Source of the DNA: Henricia sp. BOLD:AAB3569
Taxonomy: Eukaryota > Echinodermata > Asteroidea > Spinulosida > Echinasteridae
Direction: 5' to 3'
NCBI GenBank assembly: GCA_037783545.1
Contig: JBBELK010000003.1
Location: forward strand, 1,178,001 to 1,242,000
DNA: 64,000 nt
Shown: piece after piece, positions 55,901 to 64,000 of the stretch
How the letters are laid out: each line of letters begins with the position of its first letter
Numbering within the stretch: position 1 is the first letter of the stretch
The notes under the pieces: generated by a model
The model's input: only the letters and a program-made list of their open reading frames with translations
Told to the model about the DNA's origin: nothing
Databases searched by the model: none
Translations under genes and position numbers: made by a program

Positions 55901-58900
55901 TGATGCAAGGCGCGGCCACGCGACTCTACTGCACGTGCCTCACATGTTGCTAGGCAATTTCTAAATGGGCGGAGCTTGATAAATCGGTTTATTAAAACAC
56001 AGGAGCTTGTCCAGATTTTTCCAGAAAATGGATTTCGTTCTAACCTAACAATCATATACCGGTAAAATACCTCCCCAAAATACTATCCATGGGAAGAAAA
56101 CAGAAAATGTGCAATCTCTAATTTGGATGTGGAAGCAAAAAGGTTGGTGTAATCATTGCACTGCTTTATGTAACCGGATAAATTAGTATACAAAACATCG
56201 GTGGTTTTTTGACGATATCCTTGAAAATATACGGATTGAGAGGTCAAAATTTCAGAATGGTAATGAGAAAAATATGAGAATATGACACCCGCAGGAAAAA
56301 TGGCGGGGTTTAAAAAGGTGATCTGGACACGCTCCTTTAATCGTTTCTGAATTTCGCATTTTATCATTAAAACAAACTTGTGCAAATCACGTGACTAAGA
56401 CAAATTTTCTTTACATTTTCAGACACTTCATTTGAGATAACAAAGGCGAAGCAATCGCCTCTGCCACCAGATAGCGCCCTAAACTTTGAATGCCAGGCAC
56501 GTGGCTTTCCCGCGCCAACAATTGAATGGGAATTTTACGATTCTGGCAGCAATATGAAAATTTCGCCAAACCCTGCATCTTCTATGGAAGTGTTTAATTT
56601 CAACGCTTCAAAATGCGTCACCAAATCTACGCTGGTTATCCATGCCAATCTCGCTGGTACCTTGGCTGCGGTGGTTTGCGTCGCAAGAAGTTCTGGACAG
56701 GAACTGACGAAAAGTTTAGAAATAATTCAGCGTACGTATACAATGGACTAGTCTAATCCTTACTTTGTGTTTATTCATTTCAATTCCTTTCATGCAAATT
56801 TCTTGTAATGCCGGGGTCCGACTATCACATAAAGCCTAGCCGTAAGGGCAACGTAGGGCTAATTTTTATTTTCACTTTTTACGACTCCGTAAAAACCTGT
56901 AAACCGTGGGCCTCGTAGTGCCACTGAATAGCCACGTACTCGCTTTGTCAGACCCTCGTAAGGCCATGTAATTTCCACGTAACGGCCACGTAACACAACG
57001 TAGTTGTCACGTATCTCCCAAGTAAGAATCATGTGACACGTATGGGCCATGTACTGCCGCGTAGTGCCCCTTGGAAACCACATATCCCCTAAGAGACACG
57101 TAAAAGTGTTGCGTGAAAATACCAAAAATTCAAAAAGGGGGTCCCCAGTCCCTTCCAGTCATTCAGCTTCTTGACCGTCAAGAAGACGGACTTAATAGAC
57201 CTGAAACGTAATGACGTCACGCAATGTTTACCGCGGTGCATTATGGGTGAAAAGTGGGGACGAAATCTCTGCATCTCCAGTTTGCATGCGTTGCATGCAT
57301 AGCGCCTAGCGTATTATGGGAACTTTACTAACTGCTTCGCTGGCAAAAAACATCAAAAACAAAGATCGTAAATTTCTAAAATGGTTCGTGTCAACTTAGT
57401 TGTGCCTGCGTGAGTTTTAAGCCCACGACGGACGCCGGAATTATGGTTTTAACATTTAAGGCCTCAAAAGGCGGCGAAAATGGCCCTGCAATAATTGTGC
57501 AAAATACCAATGCAGAGATTTCCTTTACAGAAATGCAAGCTTGCCGCAAGCTTGCATTAAGCTTGTAATTAGATTGCTGCAAGCTTATTAAGCTTGCAGT
57601 CTTGTGTGCAAGCTTGTGCACAAGCTATAGCGGCAAGCTTTACATTTTTCTAAGTTGTCCCTGCGGTATATACAGTATTAGCTTGCAAAAATTCCAATCC
57701 CGGCAAGTTTACTTTGGGGCAAGCTTGCTGGCGAGTGGTAGGTAAGCATGTAGGCGAGCTTGCGGCAAGCATGTAGGCGAGCTTGCGGCGAGCATGTAGG
57801 CGAGCTTGCGGCGAGCATGTAGGCGAGCTTGCGGCGAGCATGTAGGCGAGCTTGCGGCGAGCATGTAGGCGAGCTTGCGGCAAGCATGTAGGCGAGCTTG
57901 CGGCGAGCTTGCTGCGAGCTTGCGGCGTGCTTGCGGCGAGCTTATGGCAAGCTTATGGCAAGCTTGCTGGTGAGCAGGTAGGCAAGCTTGCCCTCATTTG
58001 CATTTTTGGAACCTTGCAAGCTTGCAGACAAGCTTGTCTGGTAGCTTGCAGCAAGCTTGGAAGATTTCTGTAAGGGTTCATCCCCACATTTCACCCATAA
58101 TGCACCACGGTAAACATTGCGTGACGTCATTATGTCATAGGTCTATTTAGATTGCTGTCCTCGGATATCCCCTGTAATTGCCACATAGTGCCACATAGTG
58201 CCACATATTACATGGCCCTCACAGGAGTAGCCCCGTAGTCGTTAAGTATGTGCCACGGCAGTGAATAGGGCCGACTGTACGTAATAACATTTTGAACCTT
58301 TTGAAATTCCCGTTCTACCACGCAATAAACGTCACTCAGAACCCGTAACTTTTACGTAGATGCCGTAACTACCACGCGATAGCCACGTCCCACCCCGCAT
58401 CACAAAAATAGTCCTACGTTGCCTTTACGGCCCAGCTTTACGTCGTAGTGTAAGCCCGGCATAACACACTGTTATGTTTTGGTACTTGCAGCAACATTTC
58501 ATGGCAACGTCAACATTTCAACGATCGGTAACATCATCCCGGGGGAAACAGTTCGACTTCTTTGTCACGTGACAGGGGATAAAGTCTACACAGTTGACTG
58601 GTACCGTAGAGAGACAACGAAAGATAGCACATCTACTGATGAACTACTTGAGTCAACAGAGGGCGCTAAATACAACGCGACGAAGATTGTAATATCACCC
58701 ACCGTTGTTGAGATGTATTTCGATATCAAATCGTTTATTGATGAAGATTATGGCATCTATGTGTGTTCTGTTAACCGTGGACTCGCTATTGGAACAGTGC
58801 ATATAGATAAAGGTACGTGTAATAGACCGTATCGAATAGCTGCCATCTTGTAGGGCAGTTTCATTGTTCCTTGAGGACGTGAATAGGACATGAATGGTAG

Positions 58901-61900
58901 CACATTTTGTGCTTATATTGTTGACCAATTTAAATGACACAAATTGCTCTACAAGATGTCAGCTATTCGATACGGTCTATATACCCTTGAAAATTTGATC
59001 AATATGTGCGAGCAAAGAAATATATTTAATTACCTTAATAAAAATACTGCCCCTATTTTAGCAACAGAAGTTTTCTAAATTCATTTACAGATGAAAGCAT
59101 CACATTTTTAAGCCCTCCATTTTTCTCATGGGTGTTGTGATTTTGATACCATATTATTTGTCATATTTTTCTCATTACCGTTTTGAAATTTCGCGTTCTC
59201 AATCCGTACATTTTTAAGGATATCGTCAAAAAACCACCAATGTTTTGTAAACTAATTTATTCAGTTCCATAAAACAGTGCAGTAATTACACCAACCTTTT
59301 TGCTTGTACATCCAAATTGGAGATTGCAAATTTCCCGTTTTCTTCCCATGGAGAGTAGTTTTTGCGGAAGGATTTTATATGATTGTTTGGTTAAAACGGA
59401 ATCCATTTTCTGGAACAAAAATCTGAACAGGCTCATTTAAATATAATTGTGGCAGTTTGCCAGTGGTCGATTTAATTTTTCATTCATCCATCTTTGTCAT
59501 ACCCATGCACTTCGAGTCACATTTGTCTAGAAATGACCAATAGACCAGTAAGCTCCCATTTAAAAATTGCCTACCAACATGCCACACATGTGAGGCACGT
59601 GTGCAGTAGAGTCGCGTGGCCGTGCCGTGCATCAGCGTCTGCGCCCTGGTCAGCGCAGATTGAAACACGCACACGCACACAGAAACTGCATGCTCGAAAG
59701 CAAAATGTGCACTTAAGTATCCGGTCGTGTGCGTGTACGTACAACACGCCTGCAATACGCGTAACGCACGCGATCGAACAAAAACACCTTGACACACATC
59801 TAGAACGCATTGAATGTACAACATAGCAAAACGACAAGCTAATTTTGGTGAGTTTTTCCCGTTTACACAAAAACACATTTATGAAGGGATTAAAAAGTAG
59901 GTTTTGATAGTCTCATACAATCCGTTTTAAACCGGCTAGGGTCCTCTGCGCTGATAACAAATTAAGTGGTGTTTTTGCGTCACTCGTGCAGCATTTCACC
60001 GTAGCTCTGTGTACAAAATTTTGAGGACTCGGTTAACCAAAATGGAGATCCACTTTTTGGTTACCTCAACCTGAGGCTGTGATTGGTCAATTCCAAATTG
60101 GGCGGAGCTTACTGGATCAGTCTATTAAGTAAGTTACTAAGCAAATTACAATGCTACAAATTTTCTGTTTTAACCATTTCCGGATGAACGTAAAGTGTAA
60201 GAAATATAAAGTCCATCTGTATATAATTTTTTCTGCTAGATTTGAAACAAACTACAGTAAACCCAACTGCATCAAACGTTATCCAGACGAACCACGATAC
60301 AACGTCATATTCAACAAGTGTGGAACCCACGCGTCCCACTCCGAGTACATCAAACATTATCCAGACGAACCACGGTACCACGTCATATTCAACAAGTGTT
60401 GAACCGATGCATCCCACTCCGAGTACATATCAGCAAGATAAAGACACTACCATATATACTACAAATTCTGAAAGTTCGACAGTTAGTACGTCAGATGAGG
60501 GCAACCAGATGCGAAGTACTACAGACATGTTTGAAAAGACGAGTGAAAATCTGGTGACGCAAAAAATATCGGAGCATGAAACGCCACAGTCATCTGCATA
60601 CCAGAACACTGCGCAAACTCCGATTCGCGTAACCTCTGACTCGACAACAGAGCGCAATGGGGAGATGATCATGACGCCATCAACTACAGACTCTGAAAAG
60701 AACTATGTTGTACAAGCTACTGGTAGGTTTACTGATACCGTAAGTTTACTCTTAAAGGTAGTACACATGATTGGTATCTCGAAGAATCAAAATGTTCACA
60801 GATTTACACATAACTTACACGATATAAACATGATGACGGCAGAAAACTTCCCCTGTAATGGTTTTGTCTGAAATACTATAGTCTTTGAGAAATGAGCAAA
60901 ACAATTATTTTTCGTCTTGCGAGACGTAAATTCAATTCGCCCCAAAACCATTTCGCCCAAGTGCCATTTTGCTCCCGAACCACTTCGCCCAAGTGCCATT
61001 TCACCCCAAATCACTTTGTCCAAACACTACCTCGCCCAAATGCCACTTCGCCCCAAAACCACTTCGTGCACAGGCCGTGGATCAGGGCGAAATGACTGTA
61101 AACCATTTTTTGACTGTTTTTTCAAAAGTTAGACTAAGTACGGAGCTGATTTTTGCTCAGGTTGGTTTTAATCATGCATATCTTCAATCACACAGGGGAT
61201 AAAACTATTTGTAAAGTTTACTAATCATGTGTGCTATCTTTAAGATGCCGTGTTTATATTTTGATAAAAATGTCAAATTCATTTCAACTAGCCTTTTGCG
61301 TGTACCATTTGTATAATGGCTAGCACCCCAAATTCTCCACTTTCAAATAGAGGTGCAGTTTAGAAAGTCACATACTATGCTGTTGTTGCTACATGGTGCA
61401 CGCCATTGCCTAGCAACCAACAGTCTTATTACTTTATGCCATTCTCCCCTATTGTATTGATTCTGTAGGGCTACTTCACACTTGCTGCATGCATCTCATA
61501 GCAGCAAAATTTAGTCTGGTCAAGTAGATACTGAGGAAGTACGTCAGTGCACCAGCCGATATTCATGTGAAATATGCAAAAGACGTGCTATCTTTAAAAA
61601 TATTCCTACGTAGTTTGAAAATTTTGGATTGCTTGATTGTTTCAGATGGGTTAACAACGCCCGGGGTCGAGGTTACAATGTCCGGTGACAAAGGCGATAA
61701 GCAAGACCAGTCTACGATAATACGAAAAAGTGAGTATTCGTGACGATTTTGTATTTGTTTGAGGTTTACTGTAGTCTCATACCCAGACCTGCTGGGGATG
61801 CTCGATCAACAGGTCTGGGCAATTTGCTGAAAGGCGCATCGCTGATTTGTTGACACTAGTCTGAACGCCAGACTCGTTCACAAAATGTGTCCGACAGTTA

Positions 61901-63911
61901 TAAAGCCATCTACGAGAGTACGCACACTGCTATAGACCGTGTAAGTCTTGTTTCGGGTCACACTTCCGGAGACCAGTCAGGGAATTCTGTCAATAGGGTT
62001 TTAACGTTGTGACAATCTTCTTTCAATTATCACCTTACCGTACCGCGTTTGTAAGCGCCCATAACACCAATAAATGAAAAAGGCACCTTAAAATCTATCG
62101 ATTCAATAAATAAAATGAAGAAAAGGTGCCCAGACCTGTTGGGCAAGCATCCTCGGCAGGTCCATCCTGAGATCTCAGGGAAATTCCACTCTGCTAAGTG
62201 ACGTTACAATGCCCTGAGGAAATCCACGCAAATCTGCAAAGTAAGGCGGCTGTTGCATCTAGCAAACACACGCCCGAGTCATTTTGATGTAATTTAATCA
62301 ATTTGGTCATGTTATGCCGAAAAGAAACGATTTCTATACTTTCCAGAAATTGTATTGAGTTCTGTTCCCTATGACTGTCCCATTCTTACCAACATTTCTG
62401 CCGACGATCTTATTTACTCCGCAGTTTTTCAAATTAATAACAGTGATGCATGCTGACCAACATGAATGGAACAGATTCCCCCATGCTTTAAATAGCAGCC
62501 AATCACCGACACGGACAACGGCCAGCATTACCGAGTACATGTATCACATGCATGCATGGTGTTTACAATCTGCAGGCGTTACATTTGAATGCCTGCAATG
62601 CACTGCCAAGCGTCCTGATTGGTCCAGAGAGGCGACAAGATTTCTGTCGCTTGTTCCCCAGCGAAATGGGGCCGGTTTCAACAGGGCCTTGGTACGCACG
62701 AGTAGGGGAGTGCGTTAAAGGGGCACTGTTGCAAGAGGCCTGGATATACGATACACTGGAAATACGACCACTTTTAACATTTTATCAATACAATCTTGTA
62801 CGATCGCAGGTAATCTGACATGGTTGATTCCCTTTGGTGTTGGCTTGGCTCTTCTTGGCATTCCTGCAGTCATCGTCTGCTACTTGATTTGCAAAAAGAA
62901 GTAAGACGGTCATTTTCTATGCTTTCACCCGTCGCACAAAGACATCTGTTTTGACGTATACATGGCGAGTCAGAAGAAAAAAAAACGTTCTTTTTGTTTC
63001 CAATTTTTTTTTTTTCAAAAACTTGAATATATAATTTCTGTGACAATGCAGTCATGTTGATATGGTTACTGAGCACGTCTCGTGATTAAATCATTGATTT
63101 ATGGTATTGCATAACAAAGATAGATGCAATTCTTTCCTGGGTTCTGAAATAACTATCAACACATTTTGTGCCTAGCTAATAAAGAAAACTGACATTGACA
63201 ACCATTGCACTATTTCAAGTCTGTTACGATTCAGGAGCTAAGAAATCGCATAACTGTTGAAGTACAGGCATTACGAAGGACACGGCAGTGTTGTAATCGA
63301 GTCACCAATATCGAGTCCGAGTCCAAGTCTTGAGTCATTAGCCTCGAGTCCGAGTCTCGAGTCACTTTCCTTGAGTCCGAGTCCGAGTCACTTGTTAGCC
63401 AAAATGAAACTGAATCTGCTGGGTTTCGTACACACAATATGTGAAATGATGATGTGCTTGTGCGCTCCTTGCCGGCCTGGCGGGGCAGTGTACATATTCT
63501 CGCATTGTACTGTGTTTTTCACCCAAGAATCTTGCATTAAGTGTGCGAATATATATATTTTTTCTTTTTTTGAAATATGTAACTCGTAAGTTACGAGCCA
63601 CCATGTTCAAGTCCGAGTCATCGGATGAATGACGAGACTCTCAATGGATCATTTTGTGATTGATGTCTTTCAGAGATAACTCCATCCATGGCCTAGACAT
63701 GCTAATGGCGACTGCCAAGGCACCATTTCCTAAGACCAAGGCCAACAAATCTTATCACGGAGAAGAGCCCAGGGCTCCGCCCCGGATGACGCATGTGCTG
63801 CCGCCCCAAATCACACCCGTGCCGACACCCACACACGCCGGGATTCAAATGATTGAGGTTCACGAATTCAACAAACCGTCGGAATCTTCCGAGCTTACTG
63901 AGGACATTTAG
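43721..63911 (+). CDS. Large modular type I receptor: WxxW, LamG and Ig domains (complete, 19 exons, 1519 aa)
   Basis: Exons: 43721-43753, 43912-43957, 45738-45844, 46557-46755, 47370-48104, 48287-48598, 48681-48763, 49276-49474, 50691-50776, 51295-51487, 52628-52945, 53906-54426, 54827-55028, 56423-56731, 58492-58812, 60240-60722, 61646-61729, 62810-62900, 63674-63911. Total 4560 nt, in frame throughout. Domains by residue: signal peptide 1-24; Mucin2_WxxW (CysD) 36-127; LamG/ConA-like 130-372; Ig 375-476; WxxW 481-570; WxxW 576-663; Ig 667-769; LamG 772-1010; Ig 1014-1113; Ig 1116-1220; Ser/Thr stalk 1222-1409; TM 1415-1436; tail 1440-1519. All modules are phase 1-1. CysD domains occur in gel mucins and CILP, where they mediate protein interaction. 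Function unknown; a surface adhesion or recognition role is inference. I do not recognise the architecture. The weakest part is the 11-codon first exon. Confidence 0.9.
43960..44490. other. Receptor intron 2, unassigned part
   Basis: No exon-like frame or repeat recognised. Confidence 0.35.
44490..44655 (+). repeat. Fragment of the 25031-25465 foldback
   Basis: TTTTCAATACTGGAGAGACT to GTGCAACAACATACCTT matches one arm of that element. Confidence 0.7.
44666..45481. repeat. TTAA-ended foldback with nested MITE A copy 5
   Basis: TTAAAGTTGCACTGCCCGTG at left and CACGGGCAATGCAACTTTAA at right. The A copy at 44802-45168 sits inside. 45240-45312 is an additional GTACATGT-rich hairpin with 17-bp perfect arms. 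Confidence 0.8.
44802..45168 (+). repeat. MITE family A, copy 5
   Basis: TTAA-bounded, near identical to copies 1-3. Confidence 0.93.
45738..46755 (+). CDS. Receptor exons 3-4: WxxW (CysD) domain 1
   Basis: Exon 45738-45844 encodes KTWTPWYNVDDPSDGTDDET and a phase-0 donor (GTTAGT). Exon 46557-46755 encodes HPAVCPGP, AECRV, GLLCRHTDQT and CLDYEIRFECP. The WxxW start, the acidic DDxET and the final C-x-DYE-x-RF-x-C are hallmarks of the Mucin2_WxxW family. WxxW is a C-mannosylation consensus. Confidence 0.9.
45903..46525 (+). repeat. Two consecutive MITE family B copies
   Basis: 45903-46132 (3' part missing) and 46163-46525 (to CACACTCCTTTAA) fill the intron inside WxxW domain 1 and end 31 bases before exon 46557. 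The second contains a GGGGGA repeat. Confidence 0.8.
46808..47120 (+). repeat. SINE, 5'-truncated
   Basis: Starts within the B box (TTTCGATACCCGG) and carries the full body plus a TTAAAATAAAATAAAA tail, as at 18578-18985. Confidence 0.8.
47200..47345. repeat. Foldback family K copy
   Basis: AATAGCTGCCATCTTGTAGGG recurs at 58830. The right part AAGATGGCAGCTA pairs back. It ends about 25 bases before the LamG1 exon. Confidence 0.7.
47370..48104 (+). CDS. Receptor exon 5: LamG / concanavalin-like domain 1
   Basis: A 245-codon phase 1-1 exon. It starts DTLPEPHFYWDLS and contains FTITFWMRNRC, DDRWTHYCFAYEP, EYYRNGTLAYSKY and GHYSDFKIFYR. The FTITFW, WTHYCF, YRNG and DFKIF elements mark the ConA-like jelly roll. 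Nine cysteines suggest extra disulphides. Confidence 0.85.
48287..48598 (+). CDS. Receptor exon 6: Ig domain 1
   Basis: A 104-codon phase 1-1 exon with the Cys (VELECLAK), Trp (TINWYRS) and Cys (TMIACEAVD) triad of an Ig fold. The DxGxYxC motif before the second Cys is not kept. Confidence 0.82.
48681..49474 (+). CDS. Receptor exons 7-8: WxxW (CysD) domain 2
   Basis: Exon 48681-48763: RYWTPWLNADTPADGDDIET, phase-0 donor. Exon 49276-49474: YNLLCKSHTDIQCRTV, GLVCLGVEQ and SCFDYEVRYQCPE. The intron position and phase, and the 199-base second exon, match domain 1. The donor GTTCGT is non-consensus after GT. Confidence 0.87.
48900..49136 (-). repeat. MITE family F, half copy
   Basis: Matches the 59890-60126 half of F, ending GGGCGGAGCTTACTGGATCG. 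Confidence 0.75.
49790..50560. repeat. Foldback-type region
   Basis: CACACATCTTATG...CGGCCAGAGC near 49993-50030 is answered by GCTCTGGCCG...ACATAAGATGTGTG near 50341-50372, with further pairing of CCGGACTTTTTT and AAAAAAGTCCGG. The ends are unclear. Confidence 0.6.
50691..51487 (+). CDS. Receptor exons 9-10: WxxW (CysD) domain 3
   Basis: Exon 50691-50776: RWTPWYDANDPDGSMEDET, phase-0 donor GTGGGG. Exon 51295-51487: YPDLCSSPVGAECRVKG, FRCQYADNTAPC and PDFEVRYQCPVI. It follows domain 2 directly, so domains 2 and 3 are a tandem pair. Confidence 0.88.
51068..51155 (+). repeat. tRNA-like SINE head
   Basis: CTTATAACTCAATTGGTAAG and GCGGTTCGAATCCCGG fit A and B boxes, and a CTGC/GCAG anticodon stem is visible. 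The residue before the would-be anticodon is C, not T, so it is not a working tRNA gene. Confidence 0.6.
51536..52580. repeat. Inverted SINE D copies, one split by element family E
   Basis: A reverse SINE D (51536-51635, resuming at 52230) is interrupted by E copy 2 (51636-52229). A forward SINE D follows at 52425-52580, sharing the leader GGTCCATAGGGAAAACC in inverted form. Confidence 0.8.
51636..52229 (-). repeat. Element family E, copy 2 (reverse)
   Basis: CATCC...GGATG ends as in copy 1. It is flanked directly by 24-bp direct repeats (51612-51635 and 52230-52253) that differ at one base. Confidence 0.85.
52628..52945 (+). CDS. Receptor exon 11: Ig domain 2
   Basis: A 106-codon phase 1-1 exon: VQLECTAKIS, FNLTWASLE, KKTLACVAQEG and VYARKTVDVKV. 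It shows Cys-Trp-Cys with a closing beta strand. Confidence 0.82.
53041..53200 (+). repeat. Fragment of the 19483-20212 foldback family
   Basis: TTTTCAGATCACGTAAACAA, AAGGCCTGACAAATT and TTGCATCAGCT align in order. Confidence 0.65.
53210..53730. other. Receptor intron stretch with no recognised feature
   Basis: No coding frame or matched repeat, apart from inverted CCGTCCCTCA and TGAGGGACG near 53635-53650. A family C fragment follows at 53733-53808. Confidence 0.4.
53906..55028 (+). CDS. Receptor exons 12-13: LamG / concanavalin-like domain 2
   Basis: Exon 53906-54426 contains LLEFWELSGKSS, GATFVLWVMIFDLG and ESWFHLALVFDHEEGAK. Exon 54827-55028 continues VYINGQLSASS, TSLVIGGATLFSGFS, AAFSDLSVYSGALTQAQID. 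WFHLALVFD, VYINGQ and FSDLSVYSGALT are classic LamG/pentraxin elements. Unlike domain 1, it is split by a phase-0 intron, which holds a repeat copy. Confidence 0.9.
54440..54825 (+). repeat. Repeat family M copy in the LamG2 intron
   Basis: Fills the whole intron between exons 53906-54426 and 54827-55028, ending at the polypyrimidine tract of the acceptor. Confidence 0.75.
55133..55392 (+). repeat. Repeat family L copy
   Basis: TTGACCAGACTAAATGTTTG through CGGGGCGCCAGCCATT. Confidence 0.7.
55412..55994 (+). repeat. MITE family F copy
   Basis: AATAGACCGATCCAGTAAGC at left, its imperfect complement (GGAGCTTGATAAATCGGTTT) at right; ~580 bp. Confidence 0.8.
56000..56341 (+). repeat. MITE family B copy
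   Basis: AGGAGCTTGTCCAGATTTTT to GATCTGGACACGCTCCTTTAA. It ends 82 bases before the Ig3 exon. Confidence 0.85.
56423..56731 (+). CDS. Receptor exon 14: Ig domain 3
   Basis: A 103-codon phase 1-1 exon: PPDSALNFECQARGFPAPTI, EWEFYD, STLVIHANLAGTLAAVVCVA. FPAPTIEW is typical of I-set Ig domains. Confidence 0.87.
56810..58464. repeat. Nested foldback stack with AAGCTT minisatellite core
   Basis: Outer ends ATGCCGGGGTCCGACTATCA and the complement near 58464. The second level is 57197-58143 (arms with AATGACGTCACGCAATGTTT). The third level is about 57521-58074 (arms CCTTTACAGAAAT and ATTTCTGTAAGG). The core is a ~23-bp tandem, AGGCGAGCTTGCGGCGAGCA, seven or so units at 57740-57910. Confidence 0.85.
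58492..58812 (+). CDS. Receptor exon 15: Ig domain 4
   Basis: A 107-codon phase 1-1 exon: IIPGETVRLLCHVTGDK, TVDWYRRE, FIDEDYGIYVCSVN. It has a canonical Cys, a Trp and DYGIYVC, and is the best preserved Ig fold in the protein. Confidence 0.88.
58822..58982. repeat. Foldback family K copy
   Basis: ATAGACCGTATCGAATAGCTG at left and the exact complement at right. It begins nine bases after the Ig4 exon donor. Confidence 0.85.
59085..59441 (-). repeat. MITE family B copy, reverse
   Basis: CATTTTTAAGCCCTCC to TCTGAACAGGCTCATTTAA; the full interior is present. Confidence 0.8.
59539..60126 (-). repeat. MITE family F copy, reverse
   Basis: The same element as 55412-55994 in the opposite direction, ending GGCGGAGCTTACTGGATCAG. 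Confidence 0.8.
60240..60722 (+). CDS. Receptor exon 16: Ser/Thr-rich stalk with duplicated 26-residue unit
   Basis: A 161-codon phase 1-1 exon with no cysteine, dominated by Thr, Ser, Gln and Asn. Two consecutive 26-residue units begin SNVIQTNHDTTSYSTSVEP and SNIIQTNHGTTSYSTSVEP. It is likely an O-glycosylated stalk. Confidence 0.85.
60753..61247. repeat. MITE family C copy
   Basis: TTAAAGGTAGTACACATGATT and AATCATGTGTGCTATCTTTAA ends; CCACTTCGCCC-type minisatellite inside. Confidence 0.85.
61297..61575 (-). repeat. Repeat family L copy, reverse
   Basis: AGCCTTTTGCGTGTACC through ATTTAGTCTGGTCAAGTAG is the reverse of 55133-55392. Confidence 0.7.
61646..61729 (+). CDS. Receptor exon 17: short linker before the membrane
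   Basis: A 28-codon phase 1-1 exon (DGLTTPGVEVTMSG, then DKGDKQDQSTIIRK). It has AG/GT borders and keeps frame with both neighbours. As a symmetric exon it could be skipped without a frameshift. Confidence 0.7.
61785..62738. repeat. Family N foldback followed by element E copy 3
   Basis: CCCAGACCTGCTGGGGATGC and CCCAGACCTGTTGGGCAAGC are related N ends at 61785 and 62130. E copy 3 (CATCCTGAGATCTCAGG ... GTTGCAAGAGG) follows at 62163-62738 and ends 71 bases before the TM exon. Confidence 0.7.
62810..63911 (+). CDS. Receptor exons 18-19: TM segment and cytoplasmic tail
   Basis: Exon 62810-62900 encodes LIPFGVGLALLGIPAVIVCY, then LICKK, a membrane helix with a basic stop-transfer. Exon 63674-63911 encodes a 79-residue tail with one Tyr (NKSYHGEE), a Pro-rich run (RAPPRMTHVLPPQITPVPTP) and the end SSELTEDI, followed by TAG. 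Confidence 0.88.
63298..63400 (+). repeat. GAGTCCGAGTC minisatellite
   Basis: A short unit based on GAGTCCGAGTC repeats about eight times with variation. An inverted CAAGTCCGAGTCATC recurs at 63608. It lies in the last intron of the receptor. Confidence 0.8.
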
Positions 63912-63928
63912 TTATTTTTCTTTACCTT

Positions 63929-64000
63929 TTAAAGGAGCGTGTTCAGATTTTTCCAGAAAATGGATTCCGTTTTAACCAAACAATCATATAAAATACCTCC
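63929..64000 (+). repeat. MITE family B copy, cut by window end
   Basis: TTAAAGGAGCGTGTTCAGAT begins 18 bases after the receptor stop codon, so the 3' UTR probably contains it. Confidence 0.8.

Noticed and set aside
57650..57887. Open frames with repeated SSPTCSPQARLHARRKLAY
   Set aside because: Translation of the ~23-bp AGGCGAGCTTGCGG tandem repeat, not a gene.

Overview
ORGANISM. This is nuclear DNA of an intron-rich metazoan. Short exons are separated by introns of hundreds to thousands of bases, and nearly every extracellular module is bounded by phase-1 introns. Foldback elements and tRNA-derived SINEs are extremely dense. The domain repertoire (SRCR, WSC, CUB, CysD/WxxW, LamG, Ig, CPM-like carboxypeptidase) and the repeat style suggest a marine invertebrate deuterostome, perhaps an echinoderm. 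That placement is inference, not shown directly.

LAYOUT. Four protein-coding genes could be assembled by joining exons with consistent splice phases. (1) 664-9652 (+): the 3' seven exons of a carboxypeptidase M-like M14 enzyme ending in a GPI-type hydrophobic tail; its first exon(s) lie upstream of the window. (2) 12658-22364 (+): a complete eight-exon, 627-aa type I membrane protein with signal peptide, SRCR, WSC, CUB, Ser/Thr stalk, TM and Tyr-rich tail. It resembles a Kremen whose Kringle is replaced by an SRCR domain. (3) 30304-36581 (-): a complete four-exon, 549-aa SLC16/monocarboxylate-transporter-like protein. (4) 43721-63911 (+): a complete 19-exon, 1519-aa type I receptor with signal peptide, WxxW1, LamG1, Ig1, WxxW2, WxxW3, Ig2, LamG2, Ig3, Ig4, Ser/Thr stalk, TM and short tail. 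I do not recognise this combination and consider it the most interesting object here.

REPEATS. Most of the rest is transposon-derived, chiefly non-autonomous foldback elements (MITEs). Many families have TTAA at both ends. One ~365-bp family (called A here) has five near-identical copies, and one copy sits inside another element in a way that reveals the empty TTAA target. Other families carry internal minisatellites, terminal TACACYST motifs, or CWG target duplications. Two or more tRNA-derived SINE families, a Penelope-like remnant and a LINE reverse-transcriptase fragment are also present. Many open reading frames of 60-160 codons in the window come from these repeats and are not genes.

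FUNCTIONAL PICTURE. Three of the four genes encode cell-surface or secreted-side proteins (a GPI-anchored peptidase and two modular receptors) and the fourth is a plasma-membrane transporter. Nothing in the sequence shows that they act together; adjacency on one chromosome is the only link.
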